Under the pieces are notes generated by a model that saw only the letters and a list, made by a program, of their open reading frames with translations, ran no database searches and was not told the DNA's origin. 64,000 bases of DNA from Datura wrightii (taxonomy: Eukaryota; Streptophyta; Magnoliopsida; Solanales; Solanaceae), in NCBI GenBank assembly GCA_035772735.1, contig JASDFA010000007.1, forward strand, positions 81,293,501 through 81,357,500, in the 5' to 3' direction. Numbering within the stretch: the stretch's first letter is position 1; the number at the start of each line of letters is the position of its first letter. A program made the position numbers and the translations under genes. Positions 1 to 10,618 of this stretch are shown here, piece after piece.

Positions 1-1635
1 ATTACGCTCACTCTCACAAAGAATTCACATGCATTATGCAATGACCCATAAGCTTGCCCTTAGTGTTCTACTCCAGTAATTTAAGGATGTATGAATGTAA
101 GATCAAGTAGGACTTTTTAGGTTGTAATGTAGCTAAGGGACGGGTAGGTACTATTATGGCCAGTAATAGTGACTAACTTCCCTAAGCGCTTTTAATACAT
201 CACGCCCTCATTACGAACTTCCCTTCTCTTACTTCTCCTTTATTTCTTTTCAGCTTTCCTTTCCCTCTTGTATTCCCCCATTTCTTAAGGCACTCTTGGC
301 TTATTGGTAAGGAGTTCTATAAGTAACTTTTCATTAATTTATTTTCTTACTCCCTACTAATACTCAACCGTATTCAAACAAGTGCACCCTTGACCTTTCT
401 CAACTTTTACAACTGCCACTTTTCCTTCTTTTTCATTCTTCTCACTCCTTTACTCTTTCGGATTTTTCCTTTAAGCGCTTAGGAGTTTTGGTTCAAATTC
501 AAGGCTAATGAAAGAAACAGGATTAAGCTTATGTTGTAGCTATCAAAGAACAGGCTCAAGGCTCAATGGGGCTAACTAGGATTAAATATTCAAGGTTGGT
601 AAAATGAGGGATAACATTTAGGTTCCTTCAAAGAAATGCCTAAATCATCTCCTACAATTCACATCCTTCATTTCATTTTATATACACACCAGGAAAGTTC
701 TAGACACTCCACAATAGCAAAAAATACTCAAAAACCTTACACTCATGGCACATGCTCAATTCCAGACACATTCAGCAGACTCTTACTCAGCTAATCACAA
801 GAATTCAAAATTAAGCTTCAATCATATTGAGTCAAATTCAAGAACCTAAGTGTCTCACACAAAGTTATACGCTTGCATGCTTCACACTGCACATACTTGC
901 ATCTTACAATAATTTATAGCACATAACAAGAACATCAAGCCGTCAATTAGCTATGGGTTCAAAAACCAAAAACTTATTGACTAACTTCCTCGAGACGGTC
1001 GTCATCCATCCATCATCGGAAATAGTCCCTAACTATGACTAAAAACATTATATACAGACAAAGAAAATTTTTATTCTTTGGTTCAAAGACCCCCCATCGA
1101 AAAAGAACCGAAAAGAAAAACCAACTGGTGATGAAGTCATGCTTGACTCACAAAAATCACAAAAATTTTTTAATTATTTCGCACAAGCATTACATTCACC
1201 AAAAAATGTTAAGCACAAAATTTTTGAAATTTTCCTCACCCCACACTTAAATCCTGCTATGTCCTCATAGCATCAAATTAAAATTAAAAGGATGAGAAAT
1301 ACTCCCTGAGCCTCTATGCCTAGCTAACAGCATGCTTTTCTTCAAGTTTTCATAGGTGGGTGTTTGACCCCACACTTCTTCTATTCCATGCTTTTTAGCT
1401 TCCTCTTTCTCGGGTACTCAGACTTCCCTTCCATTTGTGCTTAACTTTCCACCAAAAACACAACAACAATGAAAATCACAAAATCAACACAAACCAAAAT
1501 TAAAAAATTGTACCTAGGGTACCCTTGGGTTGCCTCCCAAGCAGCACCTAATTTTTCGTCGCGGCACGACGTGGACTGTCCTTTTCAGGACATCCTCATA
1601 CCTGGGTTCCCGTTAGAGAACCATCTCCTTTTCTT
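1..1635 (-). other. 3' non-coding internal region of the outer Athila-like element
   Basis: No coding sequence is supported. On the element's sense (minus) strand the stretch at about 220-480 is very purine-rich (pyrimidine-rich as written). Bases 108-190 form a block that is conserved in the inner copy (about 8625-8715) and in the second Athila-like family (29426-29500). Bases 1527-1548 hold the near-palindrome TTGGGTTGCCTCCCAA. Base 1 aligns with the reverse complement of base 8820. The inner copy lacks about 1.35 kb present here (roughly 220-1610), so the two copies differ by a large deletion. Confidence 0.6.
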
Positions 1636-4069
1636 TTAATTTTTAGAGGAAACAGCCTCCACTCTGTTCCTCTCTTCCTCCAACTTCTTCACAATTTGAA
1701 GCCCTTTATCAAACTCGGGCTGAACACTTGTCATTACCTTTGGCCATGCACCTGTGGAATCCTCCACCTCACACTCATCCTCTGACAACACACTAACCTG
1801 ACAAAGGTTTCTGTAGTGTGTGGATGGGTTCATTTCTTGGTATACATGGAAGAATTCTTCTTCATCCTCAACCCTCATTTTCAGGGTCCCTGCTCTCAAA
1901 TCAATCACCGCTCCTCCGGTGGCCAAGAATGGTCGTACCAAGATTAAGGGTACCTGGTCATCAACCTGAAAATATAAGATAATAGAATCAGCAGGTATAA
2001 TAATTTTACCTACTTTGATGAGAAGTTCCTCTATTATTCCCTCAGGTGTCACTCGCGACTTATCTGCCAGCTGCAACATCAACCTTGCTTGCCTCGATTT
2101 TCCCAACCCCAGGGTGTTAAATAAAGACAGGGGCATTAGATTAACTGCTGCCCCTAAATCACACAAAGCTCGTAGCACTTCAGCTTTACCAATTTGTATG
2201 GGGAGGGTAAAACTCCCTGGGTCTTTAAGCTTCTTCAGAATCTTGCTCAGTACCCTGTGACTGCACTCCTCAGTCAGTGCTACAATCTGGACATCCACCA
2301 ATCTAACTTTGTTCTCCATCACGTCTTTCAAGTATTTAGCATACTTGGGCATTCCCTGCAAAACATCAATAAGAGGCAAATTTATGTGAAGTTCTTTGAA
2401 ACTCTCAAAGAATTTTTTGAAGCATTCCTCCTCCTTGCTCTTTCTGAATTTCTGAGGGAATGGTGGTGGTGGTCTTTGTGCTGGCTGCAATGAAGATTGT
2501 ACATTTTGTTGCCCAGCACTCTGATTATCTCCCGTGTTGGTGGATGGTCCTGGTCTAACCAACTCCGGCTGCACCTCCTTTCTCAGCTCTTTTGGCACTG
2601 CATCAGCTAATTGCTTGCCGCTTCTTAGACTAATGGCATTGACCTGCCGGGGATTAGGATCCGTGTCGCTTGGTAATCCCCCCTGTGATCTCATGTTTTG
2701 AGCAGCTGCTATCTGACCCACTTGTTTTCCAAGATTGCGGGTGGCCACTTGCTCATTCTTTAAGTCTGTTGCGATCCTCGCCAGATTTTCCGCTAACTGA
2801 GTCTGGGTCTCCATGATTTTCTGCAATGTTTCCTCAATGCTGCTGCTCATTTGACCATCATTCTGCTTATTCTGCTGATACTGCTGTTGTTGAGGTTGCT
2901 GATAACTCTGCTTTTGGTTTCCACCCCAAGAAAAATTCCGTGTGGCCCTGCCAATTTCTATTGTAGTTGTGTCCAACATTCTGTTGTTCCGCTGCACATT
3001 CCAAACAAAATTGACTAATTCCGGATTGGCTCCACAAGATTCTGCATTGTGCCCATTATTACCACAAATTTCATACCAATTCGGAGCTTGCTGAACTGCA
3101 TTAACCTGGCCCTGTTGTTAGTTCATACTCAGTTTATTAAACTGAGTCATCATCTGATGTTGGAACGAAGCTAACTGCGCTTCCAAGGCATTCATACCAT
3201 CTACCTCTATCAACCCTGATCTCTTTCCTGCCCCTCTCAATGACTCGCTATGCCACTCTGGATTTCCTTGAGCAATTCTGTTTCAACAAAGTGTACAACT
3301 CATCATACGTCTTCTCCAAGGCTTTCCCACCCGATGCAAAGTCTAGTAAAATTTTAGTGTGTGGGTCTAGACTTTCTACAAAGGTATGAGCTAGCACTTC
3401 ATTTGATTGTTGGTGATGGGGACAGTCTCTCAATAATGACTTGAATCTTACCCAAGCCAAATATAAATTCTCATCAGGCTTCTGCTTGAAAATCAGTATT
3501 TCACTTCTCAACTTTGCAGTTTTGCTTGAAGGAAAGAATCTGATAAGGAACTTCTTAGCCAAGTCATTCCACGAAGTTATGGAGTTCGGTGGCTCAGCTT
3601 TCAACCACTTTTTTTCCTCTTCCAACAATGAAAATGGGAAGAGGGTCAGTCGGACATAATCTGTGGACACGCCGGTGGGGACAAACGTGTCACTAATCTC
3701 AAGAAAGTTCTGTAAGTGCTGCTGCGGGTCCTCATGTGCCATCCCAGTGAATTGACCACTAGAATGTAACAGTTGCACCATGTTCTATTTAAGATCAAAG
3801 TTCCCTCCAGGCTCCGGTTTCTGGATACTAGAGTTCACATTGGTCGCTTGTGGGATTGCCACTTCGCGAATTGGTCTAGCTGCCATTGCTTCCAATGACA
3901 ATTGTGCTTGTCCCGCGGGTGGTTGTTGTTGTACCTTTTCTTGAAGTCTCTTCAGCTTTTTCTCTAGAGCTACTCTCCTTCGCAAATGGATTTGACATTC
4001 AGGTTCAAGCAACGGTTCCACAAGCTCTCTATTTTTAGCCAGCTCGGCAGGACAACCTGTCACCTGCAA
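1636..4069 (-). pseudogene. Athila-like gag-protease, broken
   Basis: The order on the minus strand is: a gag N-terminus rich in Arg and Glu (4069-3785); the retrotransposon gag core with aromatic-rich helices (3781-3248); a zinc-knuckle region near 3040-3080; a Gln-rich linker; and an aspartic-protease-like core. The protease motif CDLGAAVNLMP lies near 2140-2180, and a second conserved stretch (a variant of ILGRPFLATGGA) near 1910-1950. Breaks seen are TAG at 3785-3787 (CAG in the inner copy), a one-base insertion near 3275, and TAA near 3118 (CAA in the inner copy). The first knuckle Cys is Tyr here, so the knuckle is probably non-functional. The last open stretch is 453 codons. No pol follows. 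Confidence 0.85.
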
Positions 4070-4155
4070 ATGATCAGACTAAGACCAAGTTTCTCAACAC
4101 TTAAGAAAATTTAAAAATCACACAAAAACATATAAATTATCAAAACTTCACCTAA

Positions 4156-4173
4156 TCCCCAGCAACGGCGCCA
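4156..4173 (-). other. Primer-binding site, tRNA-Asp type
   Basis: Read on the minus strand this is TGGCGCCGTTGCTGGGGA. It is complementary to the 3' end of plant tRNA-Asp with one mismatch and lies six bases inside the LTR edge at 4180. It fixes the minus orientation of the outer element. Confidence 0.85.
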
Positions 4174-4556
4174 AAAACTTGTTGTGAGCTTGCAAGTGTA
4201 CGGGTCGTACAAGTAATATAGTGGCCTTGTTTAAGAGCCGGAATGTCGAACCCATAGGGACTGGACCAATTCAGCTAACTATCTAGTTCAAGTGTGATAT
4301 AAACTTTCGCAAGTATTGATTATAGAAGTTTTCGAGAAGGTTTAAGTACGTCTAATTGTGGTCAACAAATTATTCTGAATTCACTCAAGGAGCAACAAAG
4401 AGTTAAAGCCGGATAATCATACGCTAATATGAATTGCAATGGTTTAAGTATGAAACTATCAATTGTCATCTCATATAATTCGGATTGCATGTTCATGGCC
4501 TTCCGAACCTCTAAACACGACAAACTAGCCTCACTACTATATTGTGAGCGAGGATG

Positions 4557-5991
4557 TGATCGTGGGCAAAAATAGCATGCCCGAGTGATGCTTTATACCT
4601 TAATTTAGTCTTGTTTATCTAAGTTATTTTATACATTTTCATGTGATTTTATGTAAATGTGAATATATACTAACCAACATGATTAGTCCTTGTTTTTGAA
4701 GGTTAATAATGCATTTGAGGAACTAATTCGTGATTTGGTGAAGTGGAGGAATGGAATCAAGAGCAAAACGTGAAAGTCAACAAGAAAACATGCAATAACT
4801 GGCACCCTGCGCGATAGGGGCCGTGGCACGCTGCTAACGCGGCAACACTTGGCCAAAAATTGCATTTTTTGGCACATTTCAGTGAGGGTACGCGTTACCA
4901 ACGTGTCACGGAGGTCAAGTAGGGCGTTCAGCTCCGTGACACGTTGCTGTTCCACCACAGGCCAAATTTTGCAATTTTTCAGCATAGTATAAATTGAACC
5001 CTTAGCTCCTAAAATCATTTGGTCACGATTTTATTCTGGAAAACTACCTAGGAGTGAAGGGAGAAGTGGGAGAACTCATCTAGGGTTTATCAAATTCCCT
5101 TCTCATCTACCAAATTCATGTAAGTATGTTAGTTTAGTATTAGTTAATTGTAGTTTTACGAACATGAATGGCAAGAACCCTTCCTCTAGGGTTGAAGCCA
5201 TGAATTATGATTGTGCTTTTATGAATTTATTTTGGAATTAAGTTATTGATTGTTGTTTTCATCTTGCATTCTGGATTTTTGGTTGTTTTTATGATTGAGC
5301 ACCATGAAAGCATATTTGTTAGCTTGAGTAATAGCTTGAGAAAGCATTACCTAGGTCAGGACATGAGAATGTAAGGAGCATGTTTGTATCTCGGGAGAGA
5401 TTTTTGTGTCAGGATAGAAATATACCTAACACCGTGCTTGGTTGACACACGGGGGTTATGAAAGACCAACTTGGGATGTCACATCACCACTCGAAGAAGT
5501 AGTTGTGAGGCTAAGTTGAGTTAAATGGTTAGACGCACGAAAGTCCCTAATCGTTTCCCCGTAAACCACAACATAATTGATTGCCCGCGACTAGAAAATT
5601 AAACTCCTCGTTCACAATGATGCAGTGAGGCTAGATTGCCATGTTTAGAGGCTCGAAAGACCATAAACATGCAATTCTAATTATGTGAAATAACAATTGA
5701 TAGTTCCATGCTTAACCCATTGCAAATCGTAGGATCGCATGATTAATTGGTTTTAACTCTATGTTGCTCCTAGAGTGATTTCAGAATATTTCGTTGACCC
5801 AAACTTAGACTTAATTAATCTCAATCGAAAATGTCTATAACCAACACTTGAGGTATTTAAGATCACAATAGAAATGGATAGTTAGAGGAATGGGTCCAGT
5901 CCCTGTGGGTTCGACAATCCGATTCTTAAAAAGAACCACTATATTACTTGCACGACCCGTACACTTGCGGACGCGCGAATCGGGCACGTCA
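4557..5991 (+). repeat. 5' LTR of the inner Athila-like element
   Basis: It starts TGATCGTGGGCAAAAATAGC and ends GGGCACGTCA. A GC-rich patch at about 4800-4946 holds opposed GTGTCACGGAG and CTCCGTGACACG words just before a TATA box. Confidence 0.93.
4988..4995 (+). promoter_or_regulatory. TATA box in the inner 5' LTR
   Basis: TATAAATT lies about 430 bp into the LTR, directly after the GC-rich motif cluster. The same arrangement recurs at 9615 in the 3' LTR and at 58855 in the solo LTR, which supports it as the U3 promoter. Confidence 0.6.
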
Positions 5992-5997
5992 AGTTTT

Positions 5998-6015
5998 TGG
6001 CGCCGTTGCCGGGGA
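5998..6015 (+). other. Primer-binding site, tRNA-Asp, perfect 18-base match
   Basis: TGGCGCCGTTGCCGGGGA is the exact complement of the plant tRNA-Asp 3' end and lies six bases after the 5' LTR. Confidence 0.92.
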
Positions 6016-6101
6016 CTCGGCGAAGTTTTGATAATTTATCTATTTTTGTGTGATTTTTGAATTTCCTTAAGTGTTGAGAAACTTGGTCTTAGTGTGCTTA
6101 A

Positions 6102-8552
6102 TTGCAGGTGACAGGTTGTCCTGCCGAGCTGGCTAGAAATAGAGAGCTTGTGGAACCGTTGCTGGAACCTGAACGTCAAATCCATTTGCAAAGGAGAGTA
6201 GCTCTAGAGCAAAAGCTGAAGAGACTTCAAGAAAAGGTGCAACAACAACCACCTGCAGGACAAGCACAATTGTCATCCGAAGCAATGGCAGCAAGACTAG
6301 TTCGCGAAGTGGCAATCCCACTAGCGACGAATGTGACCTCTAGCATCCGTAAACCGGAACCTGGAGGGCACTTTGAGCTTAAACAGAACATGGTGCAGCT
6401 ATTACATTCTAGTGGTCAATTCACTGGGATGGCACATGAGGACCCGTAGCGGCACTTACAGAGCTTTTTAGAGATTAGTGACACGTTTGTCCCCACGGGC
6501 GTGTTCACAGATTATGTTCGAATGACCCTCTTCCCATTTTCACTGTTGGGAGAGGCGAAAAAGTGGCTGAAGGCTGAGCCACCGAACTCCATAACTTCAT
6601 GGAATGACTTGGCTAAGAAGTTCCTTATCAGATTTTTCCCTTCAGGCAAAACTGCAAGGTTGAGAAGTGAAATACTCAGTTTCAAGCAGAGGCCTGATGA
6701 GAACTTATATATGGCTTGGGAAAGATTCAAGTCATTGTTGAGAGATTGCCCCCATCACCAGCAATCAAATGAAGTGCTGGCCCATACCTTTGTAGAAAGT
6801 CTAGACCCACACACAAAAATATTACTAGACTCTGCATCGGGTGGGAAAGCCTTGGATAAGACTTATGATGAGTTGTACACCTTGTTGAATAGAATTGCAC
6901 AAGGAAATCTAGAGTGGCACAGTGAGTCATCGAGAGGGGCAGGAAAGAGATCGGGGTTGATAGAAGTAGATGGTTTGAATGCCTTGGCAGCACAGTTAGC
7001 TTCATTCCAGCATCAAATGATGACTCAGTTCAATAAACTGAGTATGAACCAACGCCAGGGCCAGGTTAATGCAGTTCAGCAAGCTCCGAGTTGGTGTGAA
7101 ATTTGTGGTAATAATGGGCACCATGCAGAATCTTGTGGAGCCAATCCGGAGTCAGTCAATTTTGTTAGTAATGTGCAGCGCAACAATCAGAATTTTGAAA
7201 CCAGTTACAACAGAAATTGGCAGGGCCACCTAAATTTTTCTTGGGGTGGAAACCAAAAGCAGAATTATATGCTACCTCAACAACAATAGTATCAGCAGAA
7301 TAGGCAGAATGATGGGAAATTGAGTAGCAGCATTGAGGAAACACTGCAGAAACTTATGGAGACCCAGAATCAGTTAGCAGAAAATCAGGCGAGGATGGCA
7401 ACAGACTTAACGAATCAGTAAGTAGCCACCCGCAATCTTGAAAAACAAGTGGGTCAAATAGAAGCTTCTCAAAACATGAGATCACAAGGGGGATTACCTA
7501 GCGACACAGATCCTAACCCCCGGAAGATCAATGCCATCAGTTTGAGAAGCGGTAAGAAATTAGCTGATGCAGTGCCAAAAGAGATGAGAAAGGGGTTGCA
7601 GCCGGAGTTGGTTAGACCAGAACCATCCATCAACATGGGAGATAATCAGAGTGCTGGCCAACAAAATGTGGAACTTTCATTGCAGCCAGCACAAAGACCA
7701 CCACCACCATTCCCTCGGAAATTCAGAGAGAGCAAGGAAGAGGAATGCTTCAAAAAGTTCTTCGAGAGCTTCAAAGAACTTCACATAAATTTGCCTCTTA
7801 TTGATGTCTTGCAGGGAATGCCCAAGTATGCTAAATACTTGAAGGATGTAATGGCGAACAAAGTGAGATTGGTGGATGTCCAGATTGTAGCACTGACTGA
7901 GGAGTGCAGTCACAGGGTATTGAGCAAAATGCCGAAGAAGCTCAAAGACCCAGGGAGTTTTACCCTCCCCATACAAATTGGTAAAGCTGAGGTGCTACGA
8001 GCTTTGTGTGACTTAGGGGCAACAGTCAATCTAATGTCCCTATCCTTATTCAACACCTTGGGGTTGGGAAAACCGAGGCCGACAAGGTTGATGTTGTAGC
8101 TGGCTGACAAGTCGCGAGTGACACCTGATGGAATAATAGAGGACCTTCTCATCAAAGTAGGTAAGTTTATTATACCTGCTGATTTTATTGTCTTGGATTT
8201 TCAGGTTGATGACCAGGTACCCCTGATCTTGGGACGACCATTATTGGCCACTGGAGGAGCGGTGATTGATTTGAAAGTAGGGACCCTGAAAATGAGGGTT
8301 GAGGATGAAGAAGAAATCTTCCGCGTTTACCAAGAAATGAACCCATCTGCACACTATAGAAACCTTTGTCAGGTTAGTGTGTTGGCAGAGGATAAGTGTG
8401 GGGTGGAGGATTCCACAGGTGCAGGGCCAAAGGCAATTACAAGTGTTCAGCCCGAGTCTGATAAAGGGCTTCAAATTGAGAAGAAGTTGGAGAAAGAGAG
8501 GAACAGAGTGGAGGTTGTTTCCTCTAAACAACAAAAGAAAGAGGAAACATAA
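6102..8552 (+). pseudogene. Athila-like gag-protease with four nonsense codons and no frameshift
   Basis: A single reading frame runs the whole length and is broken only by stops at 6447, 7287, 7420 and 8097. In the outer copy the matching codons are Gln: three CAG and one CAA, so all four are C-to-T changes. Domains in order: gag N-terminus (6102-6380), gag core (6390-6900), CCHC zinc knuckle with Cys/Cys/His/Cys intact near 7099-7137, a Gln-rich linker, an ISLRSGK-type linker (about 7525-7560), and an aspartic-protease core with CDLGATVNLM near 8007-8037 and LILGRPLLATGG near 8224-8260. The protein would form the particle and cut itself; replication enzymes are absent. The true start codon is uncertain; 6102 is the first ATG that fits. 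Confidence 0.87.
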
Positions 8553-9183
8553 GAGGAAAAAGAAAGCTGAAAGGAGAAAAAGGTGAAGTAAGGGAAGGGA
8601 AGTTCGTAATGAGGTCGTAATGTATTAAAAGCGCTTGGGAAAGTTAGTCGCTATTATTGGCCAGAATAGTACCTGCCTGTCCCTTAGCTTACATTACAAC
8701 CCATTAAGTCCTACTTGATCTTACATTCACACATCCTTAAATTAGTGGAATAAAACACTAAGGGCAAGCTTATGGGTCATTACATGATGCATGTGAATTC
8801 TTTGTGAGAGTGAGCGTAATTCTATTCATGTACCCACACATGTTGTGATTTAAAAAATTATTTTTGCGTGTGATTGGGTAACTCTCCTTCCGTGAGGGGC
8901 ACATGTTGAATGAAGGATATAATTCATGTGGGGTTTCTTAATCAGTTGATTTGCATGAGTTTGCTTAGATTGAGAGTCGATTCTTGAGGTTAAGAAGTCT
9001 TAACATAGATGTACTTCATTTCAATGATCAAATCGTGCATGCTCTATCTTTAGCTTGTTATCTTACTTAATCATTGTAGCCGTAGCTTGAATATTCTTGC
9101 TAAATGAGTTATGGATGAGTCTCCATATGCATGAGATGTAATAGATTGTTCGAGGACGAACAAGACTTTAAGTGCGGGGTAGG
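8553..9183 (+). other. 3' non-coding internal region and polypurine tract of the inner element
   Basis: The piece at 8590-8820 is the reverse complement of window bases 1-220. A short hairpin-like word, TTCGAGGACGAA, lies near 9149-9160. It is followed by a weak polypurine tract (GTGCGGGGTAGG) that abuts the 3' LTR at 9184. No gene is seen. Confidence 0.6.
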
Positions 9184-10618
9184 TGATCGTGGGCAAAAAT
9201 AGCATGCCCGAGTGATGCTTTATACCTTAATTTAGTCTTGTTTATCTAAGTTATTTTATACATTTTCATGTGATTTTATGTAAATGTGAATATATACTAA
9301 CCAACATGATTAGTCCTTGTTTTTGAAGGTTAATAATGCATTTGAGGAACTAATTCATGATTTGGTGAAGTGGAGGAATGGAATCAAGAGCAAAACGTGA
9401 AAGTCAACAAGAAAACATGCAATAACTGGCACCCTGCGCGATAGGGGCCGTGGCACGCTGCTAACGCGGCAACACTTGGCCAAAAATTGCATTTTTTGCC
9501 ACATTCCAGTGAGGGTACGCGTTACCAATGTGTCACAGAGGTCAAGTAGGGCGTTCAGCTCCGTGACACGTTGCTGTTCCACCGCAGGCCAAATTTTGCA
9601 ATTTTTCAGCATAGTATAAATTGAACCCTTAGCTCCTAAAATCATTTGGTCACGATTTTATTCTGGAAAACTACCTAGGAGTGAAGGCAGAAGTGGGAGA
9701 ACTCATCTAGGGTTTATCAAATACCCTTCTCATCTACCAAATTCATGTAAGTATGTTAGTTTAGTATTAGTTAATTGTAGTTTTACGAACATGAATGGCA
9801 AGAACCCTTCCTCTAGGGTTGAAGCCATGAATTATGATTGTGCTTTTATGAATTTGTTTTGGAATTAAGTTATTGATTGTTGTTTTCGTCTTGCATTCTG
9901 GATTGTTGGTTGTTTTTATGATTGATCACCATGAAAGCATATTTGTTAGCTTGAGTAATAGCTTGAGAAAGCACTACCTAGGTCAGGACATGAGAATGTA
10001 AGGAGCATGTTTGTATCTCGGGAGAGATTTTTGTGTCAGGATAGAAATATACCTAACACCGTGCTTGGTTGACACACGGGGGTTATGAAAGACCAACTTG
10101 GGATGTCACATCACCACTCGAAAAAGTAGTTGTGAGGCTAAGTTGAGTTAAATGGTTAGACGCACAAAAGTCCCTAATCGTTTCCCCGTAAACCACAACA
10201 TAATTGATTGCCCGCGACTAGAAATTTAAACTCCTCGCTCACAATGATGCAGTGAGGCTAGATTGCCGTGTTTAGAGGCTCGAAAGACCATAAACATGCA
10301 ATTCTAATTATGTGAAATAACAATTGATAGTTCCATGCTTAACCCATTGCAAATCGTAGGATCGCATGATTAATTGGTTTTAACTCTATGTTGCTCCTAG
10401 AGTGATTTCAGAATATTTCATTGACCCAAACTTAGACTTAATTAATCTCAATCGAAAATGTCTATAACCAACACTTGAGGTATTTAAGATCACAATAGAA
10501 ATGGATAGTTAGAGGAATGGGTCCAGTTTCTGTGGGTTCGACAATCCGGTTCTTAAAAAGAGCCACTATATTACTTGCACGACCCGTACACTTGCGGACG
10601 CGTGAATCGGGCACGTCA
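9184..10618 (+). repeat. 3' LTR of the inner Athila-like element
   Basis: It is collinear with 4557-5991 and has the same length. TATA box at 9615-9620. It ends GGGCACGTCA, followed by the target duplication GGATG. Confidence 0.93.

Larger units (their letters stand above)
4557..10618 (+). mobile_element. Athila-like Ty3/gypsy element, inner copy, complete, without pol
   Basis: Two LTRs of exactly 1435 bp flank a 3.2-kb internal region. The 5-bp target duplication GGATG is present at 4552-4556 and 10619-10623. The order is LTR, perfect tRNA-Asp primer site, gag-protease, short 3' non-coding part, LTR. A hand count gives about 24 differences between the LTRs (about 1.7%), so the insertion is fairly recent. 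There is no room for pol and none is seen, so the element must rely on enzymes from another element (inference). It lies head to head with the outer copy, inside that copy's LTR. Confidence 0.93.
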
